From positions 1 to 11,011 of the forward strand of contig JAEYZS010000310.1 in NCBI GenBank assembly GCA_023427925.1: a DNA stretch of 11,011 bases, given 5' to 3'. This DNA comes from Pseudomonadota bacterium (GTDB taxonomy: Bacteria > Bdellovibrionota > Bdellovibrionia > Bdellovibrionales > JAEYZS01). A program made the translations under genes and the position numbers. This document shows, piece by piece, positions 6,328 to 11,011 of the stretch. The first letter of the stretch is position 1. The number at the start of each line of letters is the position of its first letter. Below the pieces are notes generated by a model. The model searched no databases. It saw only the letters and a list, made by a program, of their open reading frames with translations, and was not told the DNA's origin.

Positions 6328-7234
6328 GACGCAGTAAAACTCCTAGTAAAGCTCCAAACCCGAAACCACCGAGGTGAGCCGCGTGAGCCACACCTCCAAA
6401 CTCATCCATTGTTCCCAAGTACCCGGCCAAATCAGAACACAGCCAAACTACAAAAACAACCCAAGCCGGGAATTTTTTAAAGCCGTGATATCCAATTTTT
6501 GGCAAAATCCAATAGAAGCAATTGATTTTTTTATTCCAGAATAAAACAAGCACTAGTCCCATAAGCCCGCTGATCGAACCACTTGCGCCAATGAGAGGCG
6601 CTTCAGACGCGCCAGAAAGTAAAACAAAAACTTGAGCAGCTATAATCCCAGAAGCCAAGTAGAAACCAATGAAGTAGAGCGAGCCCCATAGTCTTTCTAG
6701 AAAGCTTCCAAAAATTAAAAGAAACCAAAGGTTAGAAGCCAAGTGTAAGATTCCACCGTGAGCAAACTGATATGAAATCATGTGAAATATCGACGAGTTT
6801 CCCTTTGTCAGTCCCATAATAAAGGATGGATCTTCACGCTGATCTTTGATCATCTTCTCGTACACTTCTTTCCAATGACCGTACTGAATTTCGTCTCCGT
6901 TAAATTCCTGAGTAAGGGCGTATTTTTTAAAGAATGAACTTCTGAACGCCAGCTGCCCAAGAGTCTTTTGACTTTCCAAACTTCCCAGACGCGCCTTATA
7001 AGAAATCGAATTTAAAAGATCAGAAGATTCCTGAGGATGAGTATCAATGATCTGAGCAAACAATTGGCCCTGGGCCTGGATATAAAAATCATCATTATAA
7101 ATTTTTGTCAGCGAGTCTTCGAACTTTTTTTGCTGTGGAGAATAGCTAAAATAAAAAACAATATTTGTAAAAAACAAGCACCATGTGATTAAAGCTCTAA
7201 AAGAAGGTATGCCATGGAAAAATGGAAGTATCAT
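6284..7234 (-). CDS. Rhomboid-family intramembrane serine protease
   Basis: The protein has 316 residues. Rhomboids cut single-span membrane proteins within or near the membrane. The signature is complete: HLASN (His164, Asn168) in the second core helix, GASG with nucleophile Ser218, and AHAAHLGG with catalytic His287. Membrane segments are seen at about 12-30, 160-178, 184-206, 216-233, 256-274 and 287-304, the six-helix rhomboid core. The loop between helices 1 and 2 is large, about 128 residues, compared with a few dozen in E. coli GlpG. AAAGGA lies 6 nt before the ATG. The ATG overlaps the TGA of the RDD-fusion gene (ATGA), so the two are translationally coupled and may work together. The substrate is unknown. 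The 3' end overlaps putA by 44 bp on the opposite strand. Confidence 0.93.
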   Translation of the reverse strand: MILPFFHGIPSFRALITWCLFFTNIVFYFSYSPQQKKFEDSLTKIYNDDFYIQAQGQLFAQIIDTHPQESSDLLNSISYKARLGSLESQKTLGQLAFRSSFFKKYALTQEFNGDEIQYGHWKEVYEKMIKDQREDPSFIMGLTKGNSSIFHMISYQFAHGGILHLASNLWFLLIFGSFLERLWGSLYFIGFYLASGIIAAQVFVLLSGASEAPLIGASGSISGLMGLVLVLFWNKKINCFYWILPKIGYHGFKKFPAWVVFVVWLCSDLAGYLGTMDEFGGVAHAAHLGGFGFGALLGVLLRLIQSERSLFASYSQ

Positions 7235-9114
7235 TTTTTATCCTTTAGCAATTCTTTTTTTATTCTTTCATAGCTTTCGATAGATGCTAAAGACCTTGAA
7301 CGCTGGTCTTCTTTTTGAATTAGGTTTTTAGCCACAGAATATTTTTTAAGATTGTAGAAGACTACTGTCATCAACTCTCTCATTTCAGTGTCAATAAATC
7401 TAGATCCCAAAAGTTTATGAGCGATAGGCTCTGCTTGGCTCCACTTTTTTTGCTCTGAAAGCTTCTTTAAGAATTTAGTACCGAGGCGCTGGTGATAAAA
7501 ACCTACAGCATCACTCTTTAACCACCAGTCGAGTTGTTCTTGAAATGCCTCTCCGTCAACGGTATCAATAAGGTTTGATCTTGCCTCATAGTTCAAAAAC
7601 GAAGATACCGAACTTACTCTAAGAATATTATTATAAATCTGTTCTGCGACTTTGTTTTTCCCAAGATTTTGCGCATTGACAGCCGCTAGGAACATTTGAA
7701 TTTTAGGATCATCAATATATTTCCGAACTTCGACAATGATATCATCGATAGACGTCATTCCACATTTATTGGTTTTAATATAAGTTAAAAGCGAGTCCTC
7801 TTGTGTGTATTCGCTAAACTGATTCTTCATCTGATTGACTAGTATCTTACAACCATTATCGACTGCGCAGCCATTCTCTATTTCTAAATTACAAATTTCA
7901 GATGCAAAGGAAATCTTTCTTCTTTCAGGAAGAGCTGCATAAATGTTTTGGAATAGCTCTTTGGATTCACTGACTTTGTCTTGTTTCCACAGAGTTAAAG
8001 CTTTGTACTTTCCAATGAATTCGTTAAGAGCAGGATTGGGCCACATTTCATCAATCATTGAAATCAATTTTTCGTAGTCTTGAACTTTGTCGTAATGTTT
8101 AACGATCCAAATCTTAAGAAATGAACTCTCAACGCGGCGTTTGGTGAGAACTTCGCTTACTCCCTTCCAATTTTTTTTGGACCACATTTCTACAATTTGA
8201 GTAAGCAAGCAAGCTTCACCCTTCGCGTTTACCTGACAAACTTTCTTTAAATACTTATCAGAAATTTTAGTTTGGTTTTCAAATACAAACGCTTTTCCTA
8301 AATAGGCCTTATCAAGTTCCTCTCCATAGCTTACAGCACGCTGAGATTCTTTTTCGAGACAATCTTCGCCCACAAAGTTGGCACTATATAATGCAAGAGC
8401 CACATCAAGCCGCGAGACTTTCTCGTCATTTTGCCACTTACCGTGGGCTTCAGATACTTCGTCACAGAGATACTCGGGGTGAGTCACAAACTCGCTGATA
8501 TTTATGACGTCTTGTTTTAAAAACAGAAACTGAGCAAGAACGATAACCGAGAAATTTGCAAGTGCCACTGCATACACTACTCTTGTCCAAAACCTTTCAA
8601 CGAGTGATGGTGACGGTCCCGCTCTTAAGGTACCCTTCACATAGGTATCTGCTAATCTATCGTGCATAGGCCTTCTCAGCTGATTAGAAAACACCTCTAA
8701 TAAAGGTAAAAAGAAAAAAACAGTTGAAACAAGAAGCGCGCAAGCGCGTATCAATGAATGATACAAAGTCAGAGATTGACCGTGAACTATAGACACCACT
8801 TCGATATTGAATACCTTTTTTCCAATCGTTTTCTTAAAGAAAGAAATACTCAAGGTATGATAAGCAACAAAAAGAACGCATATACTCAAAACAATTATAC
8901 CAACATAGATATTTACTGCGCCTGTATGTTCGTTGAGTATTGCAGATTGTATTTTCTTTTTGATTGGAGAGAGAATGATGTTTGCAGCAAAACCCACGAT
9001 TAGAAAGTCTAAAACAAAGGCAGCAATGCGGTCCCAAATATAGGCTAACGGTAATTCATCAATATTTTTCTTGCTAAGTGCCTCGTACCGCCGAGTTAAA
9101 TATGAGCTTTTCAT
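7231..9114 (-). CDS. RDD-family membrane protein fused to a large cysteine-bearing domain
   Basis: The protein has 627 residues. The first part is an RDD domain, named for conserved Arg and Asp residues: DRIAAFVLDF (28-37), KTIGKKVFNIEVV (95-107), Arg123 and HDRLADTYV (151-159), with membrane segments near 30-50, 68-90 and 120-142. A further span lies at about 178-198. The remaining roughly 425 residues look alpha-helical, with pairs resembling degenerate TPR repeats, and hold eight Cys (217, 252, 293, 302, 408, 416, 422, 451). An even number spread through a soluble domain hints at disulfides and a periplasmic location; topology is uncertain. Some RDD proteins are linked to transport, but the role is mostly unknown. 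The start at 9114 is forced: an in-frame stop lies upstream, with no ATG, GTG or TTG between. No good Shine-Dalgarno sequence is present, and the start codon is inside a long hairpin. The gene is coupled to the rhomboid gene. Confidence 0.85.
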   Translation of the reverse strand: MKSSYLTRRYEALSKKNIDELPLAYIWDRIAAFVLDFLIVGFAANIILSPIKKKIQSAILNEHTGAVNIYVGIIVLSICVLFVAYHTLSISFFKKTIGKKVFNIEVVSIVHGQSLTLYHSLIRACALLVSTVFFFLPLLEVFSNQLRRPMHDRLADTYVKGTLRAGPSPSLVERFWTRVVYAVALANFSVIVLAQFLFLKQDVINISEFVTHPEYLCDEVSEAHGKWQNDEKVSRLDVALALYSANFVGEDCLEKESQRAVSYGEELDKAYLGKAFVFENQTKISDKYLKKVCQVNAKGEACLLTQIVEMWSKKNWKGVSEVLTKRRVESSFLKIWIVKHYDKVQDYEKLISMIDEMWPNPALNEFIGKYKALTLWKQDKVSESKELFQNIYAALPERRKISFASEICNLEIENGCAVDNGCKILVNQMKNQFSEYTQEDSLLTYIKTNKCGMTSIDDIIVEVRKYIDDPKIQMFLAAVNAQNLGKNKVAEQIYNNILRVSSVSSFLNYEARSNLIDTVDGEAFQEQLDWWLKSDAVGFYHQRLGTKFLKKLSEQKKWSQAEPIAHKLLGSRFIDTEMRELMTVVFYNLKKYSVAKNLIQKEDQRSRSLASIESYERIKKELLKDKK

Positions 9115-9145
9115 CTCTATTTTTTCGGTAAAAATGAGATGAAAA
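9108..9145 (-). promoter_or_regulatory. Long hairpin burying the RDD gene start codon
   Basis: On the + strand, TTTTCATCTC (9108-9117) pairs perfectly with GAGATGAAAA (9136-9145), and ATTTTT (9119-9124) with AAAAAT (9130-9135). One base (9118) is bulged and the loop has 5 nt, giving 16 bp in total, 13 of them A-T. In the mRNA the start AUG (9114-9112) and the GAG before it lie fully inside the stem. This could hold down translation until melted by heat, a protein or a ribosome. Confidence 0.65.
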
Positions 9146-9152
9146 CTAAGCG

Positions 9153-9180
9153 ATTCTTGTCACTTCTTGCTGACAAGAAT
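9153..9180. repeat. Perfect 10-bp inverted repeat between two - strand genes
   Basis: ATTCTTGTCA (9153-9162) and TGACAAGAAT (9171-9180) are exact reverse complements with an 8-nt loop. It lies 10 nt after the stop codon of the single-span protein gene and just before the start-codon hairpin of the RDD gene. No U-run follows on the - strand, so it is not a typical terminator. Confidence 0.65.
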
Positions 9181-9190
9181 GAGCTCTGGA

Positions 9191-9865
9191 CTATTGTCTT
9201 GAGGCCACAAATTTTAATGAGCGGAATCTCCCCGCTCTGTCGGAGATGTAAGTAGCGTGACCTAGATTATTATTTTGGGCATCATAGAGCTCAAAAACCT
9301 GCTCGAAGTTTTCACCTTCAGATTTTGAGTCGAGTGTTTTAACGAGAGACACTTCTGGAATAAGAGCCTCTCTGTTTTCAATTAAGAAGGCTCCGACATC
9401 TTTTATGTATTTAGGACGGTCAGAATTAGGAGTTTCCTGAAATTTGATTTCAGATAGTTTGTCATCCACAAAACTGAAGGCGTATTTTCCTTCGAGGAGA
9501 CCAAAACGAACTTCATCTAGTTTAGAGGGACGCTCACCATAACTTGCTATAGAGCGATTTGATTTTTGAGAAAGTTTTTGAGCAAGATCTTTTTGCCACT
9601 GAAATTCAAATTCAGCCTTTTCATTAAGAGACGCGATAGTTCTAGAGCTTTTTGATGTGTCAAAATGAGACACAATCTTTTGATTAAAGAATGTAGCAAG
9701 CGCTATTATTGAAAGGATAGACGCAGTCAGTGCGGCCTTCTTTTCGTTCAGATCGAGCTTCATCTGTACTCTCCTAGTACCTGGCGTTCGTAAGTTGATT
9801 ACTTTGTTTACAACTTTTTCAGTTTTTTGACCAGACTCTTCTGTAGACCTTTTATTTTTGTCCAT
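9191..9865 (-). CDS. Single-span membrane protein of unknown function
   Basis: The protein has 224 residues from the ATG at 9865. A charged N-terminal tail (about 1-43, rich in Lys, Arg and Thr) is followed by one hydrophobic segment at about 44-60 (AALTASILSIIALATFF) and a 160-residue soluble domain, probably periplasmic, with no Cys and no family I recognise. Two starts are plausible. The ATG at 9865 has GGGGAG only 3 nt upstream. The ATG at 9763 (residue 35) has an excellent AGGAG 7 nt upstream and would give a 190-residue protein that starts like a signal anchor (MKLDLNEKKAALTAS). Both forms may exist. The gene precedes the RDD-fusion and rhomboid genes on the same strand, 76 nt apart, and a single-span protein next to a rhomboid is a possible substrate; that is inference. 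Confidence 0.8.
   Translation of the reverse strand: MDKNKRSTEESGQKTEKVVNKVINLRTPGTRRVQMKLDLNEKKAALTASILSIIALATFFNQKIVSHFDTSKSSRTIASLNEKAEFEFQWQKDLAQKLSQKSNRSIASYGERPSKLDEVRFGLLEGKYAFSFVDDKLSEIKFQETPNSDRPKYIKDVGAFLIENREALIPEVSLVKTLDSKSEGENFEQVFELYDAQNNNLGHATYISDRAGRFRSLKFVASRQ
9766..9780 (-). promoter_or_regulatory. Shine-Dalgarno sequence inside a small hairpin loop
   Basis: On the - strand, GTACT (9780-9776) and AGTAC (9770-9766) pair around a loop that is exactly AGGAG. The loop presents the ribosome binding site for the internal ATG at 9763. The site supports an alternative, shorter start of the single-span membrane protein. Confidence 0.45.
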
Positions 9866-9960
9866 AGGCTCCCCACATCTTATTTAAATATTAATACTGC
9901 TAACTTCATGGCGGTCTATATGAAATAGCTTTGAGATGAGCTGCCAAAGGTGTGACAACT

Positions 9961-9990
9961 GTAAAGAAAGTGTGCGGTTAAATCACACTC
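9961..9990 (-). terminator. Weak intrinsic terminator after the cysteine-rich lipoprotein gene
   Basis: On the - strand, AGTGTG (9989-9984) pairs with CACACT (9974-9969) around a 9-nt loop and is followed by TTCTTTAC. It starts 24 nt after the stop codon of the lipoprotein gene. The stem has only 6 bp and the U tract is interrupted, so efficiency may be low. The rest of this 148-bp gap shows no convincing promoter. Confidence 0.45.
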
Positions 9991-10013
9991 TAAACAATTG
10001 AAATAACTAGACT

Positions 10014-10937
10014 TTACTCTAGGTAGTATTTTGTTCTGACTTTCACTTCTATACGACCATGTGAACAATCCTGCCCGTCTTGTCTCCAGTTGCCCTGGCT
10101 ATCTTGTCCCGCATTGTCGTTTTCACCAGTAGTTATGACTTTCAGTTCAAATTGAGGATATGAAGATTCAGTCATAATTCTGATCTTTTGAATTGTTCCT
10201 TTTGGAATATTCAAAGACATCCTTCCACCGTTTTCACCACCACCTGATGTAGTTTGTGGCATTTGGCAATCACTCATTGAAGAGCTATTGCAGTAGATAT
10301 CTGTCACTTGGAAACTATAGTAGGTATTTTTAAGCTTGTTCCATTCATAAATAAATCCTGATCCGTCAGAATTGAACACGCCAGAGATATTTATACAATT
10401 TCCACTCGGAGCACCATTCACTCCACAGTGGCGATTATTCCCCTGACCGTCAACTATGGCTCGGGCAGTACTCATAAGTACACGATCATTTAATGTTATC
10501 AACATATGATCATCATATTTGAAACCTGGGTTATCTTTGAAATCAAATTCCATATCGCAAACTTTAGCATTGGAGGGAAGATCAATTCTATTTGCCTCTT
10601 CAATTCTCGCTCTAAAATTATCGTTAATGGCAGCGTCGTAGACCGAGTTTCCACCTTCTCCCCACTTACATCTTCCACCTGTGTTTCCTGAAAGAGGACG
10701 ATATCCGGTGGCATCTCTCGTGCTTTCAAACACTATAGTTTGTTCTGCAAAGTTAAGTGTTCCTGCGCAACCGCGATCAATATCCTCTTCTGGATCTTGG
10801 GGATTATTTGGATCTATCGGGCCACCGACTCCAATATTACTAGAAGGTGCAGAGAAATTCACAGGACTTGAGCAGTTCTGATAGGAGACAACTATCATTG
10901 CTGCGAGAATTATTAAAATTACGGACATCCTTTTCAT
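10014..10937 (-). CDS. Cysteine-rich secreted lipoprotein, unusual lipobox
   Basis: The protein has 307 residues. The signal peptide has basic Lys2-Arg3 and a hydrophobic core (MSVILIILAAMIVVS), ending at Tyr-Gln-Asn-Cys (Cys22). This lacks the usual small residues before Cys; I recall similar sites as common in Bdellovibrio-type bacteria. A Ser/Pro/Asn/Gly-rich linker (about 23-54) leads to a beta-rich domain with eight further Cys (57, 90, 127, 171, 181, 216, 224, 291), enough for four disulfides. Many Asp, Asn and Gly, and the stretch DFKDNPGFKYDDHMLITLNDR, suggest a surface-exposed binding module, but no enzyme motif is visible. GGGGAG lies 6 nt before the ATG. A strong terminator hairpin sits just upstream, so the gene either follows a separate unit or is controlled by attenuation. 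Function unknown; a surface or adhesion role is a guess. Confidence 0.85.
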   Translation of the reverse strand: MKRMSVILIILAAMIVVSYQNCSSPVNFSAPSSNIGVGGPIDPNNPQDPEEDIDRGCAGTLNFAEQTIVFESTRDATGYRPLSGNTGGRCKWGEGGNSVYDAAINDNFRARIEEANRIDLPSNAKVCDMEFDFKDNPGFKYDDHMLITLNDRVLMSTARAIVDGQGNNRHCGVNGAPSGNCINISGVFNSDGSGFIYEWNKLKNTYYSFQVTDIYCNSSSMSDCQMPQTTSGGGENGGRMSLNIPKGTIQKIRIMTESSYPQFELKVITTGENDNAGQDSQGNWRQDGQDCSHGRIEVKVRTKYYLE

Positions 10938-10958
10938 TTCTCACTCCCCAAAAAAAGT

Positions 10959-10994
10959 CAAAAAATTGCGGGAGCCCGATTTCGAGCCCCTGCA
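10959..10994 (-). terminator. Strong intrinsic terminator or attenuator ahead of the lipoprotein gene
   Basis: On the - strand, TGCAGGGGCTCG (10994-10983) folds onto CGGGCTCCCGCA (10978-10967) around an AAAT loop, a 12-position stem with one A-C mismatch and two G-T pairs. An ATTTTTT run follows. It ends only about 22 nt before the lipoprotein start codon. It may end a gene lying beyond the window or act in the leader of this one. Confidence 0.75.
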
Positions 10995-11011
10995 GTCACT
11001 AAGATTATTAT

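Noticed and set aside
8758..9037. Small open frames on both strands inside the RDD gene
   Set aside because: They lie over the conserved RDD membrane domain and have no start signals or credible protein features.
9153..9180. Intrinsic terminator for the single-span protein gene
   Set aside because: The stem is good but no U-run follows on the - strand, so it is listed as an inverted repeat.
9866..9960. Promoter for the single-span protein gene (TTGGCA with an AT-rich box)
   Set aside because: The spacing to any -10-like hexamer is outside the usual 16-18 nt, so I do not claim it.
10973..10990. Direct repeat GAGCCC x2
   Set aside because: Both copies are part of the two arms of the terminator stem and need no separate explanation.

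Overview
The window suggests a Gram-negative, AT-rich (by eye) bacterium. It encodes outer-membrane-type lipoproteins with type II signal peptides, a two-domain PutA without a DNA-binding domain, and several envelope proteins of no recognisable family. One lipoprotein has a Tyr-Gln-Asn-Cys processing site, which I associate with Bdellovibrio and relatives (Bdellovibrionota). That assignment is an inference from style, not proof. I see no tRNA, rRNA, CRISPR array, insertion sequence or phage gene, so this looks like ordinary chromosome.

Layout, left to right. (1) A + strand pair: the 3' part of a beta-rich gene of unknown function that enters from outside the window, overlapped by a small lipoprotein gene. 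(2) A - strand pair: an acidic, single-membrane-span coiled-coil protein followed 10 nt later by an exported HEAT-repeat protein. The HEAT gene shares its last 4 bases with the lipoprotein gene it converges on. (3) A 203-bp divergent intergenic region with inverted-repeat elements. (4) + strand putA, for proline oxidation to glutamate. Its single reading frame is broken by one in-frame TAA, 34-36 residues into the aldehyde dehydrogenase half; everything else in both halves looks intact. (5) A - strand block read from right to left: a cysteine-rich lipoprotein, a single-span membrane protein, an RDD-membrane-domain protein fused to a large cysteine-bearing domain, and a rhomboid intramembrane protease that overlaps the RDD gene by 4 bases (ATGA) and the 3' end of putA by 44 bases.

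The points most worth a second look are three. The putA stop codon has a small hairpin 14 nt downstream. A long, almost perfect AU-rich hairpin buries the start codon of the RDD gene, with a second perfect inverted repeat just upstream of it. A short Glu-Phe-Glu motif occurs three times in the acidic coiled-coil protein. The rhomboid, RDD fusion and single-span protein probably form one envelope-associated operon; its job cannot be read from the sequence. All statements come from reading the sequence by eye; no database search or folding program was run.
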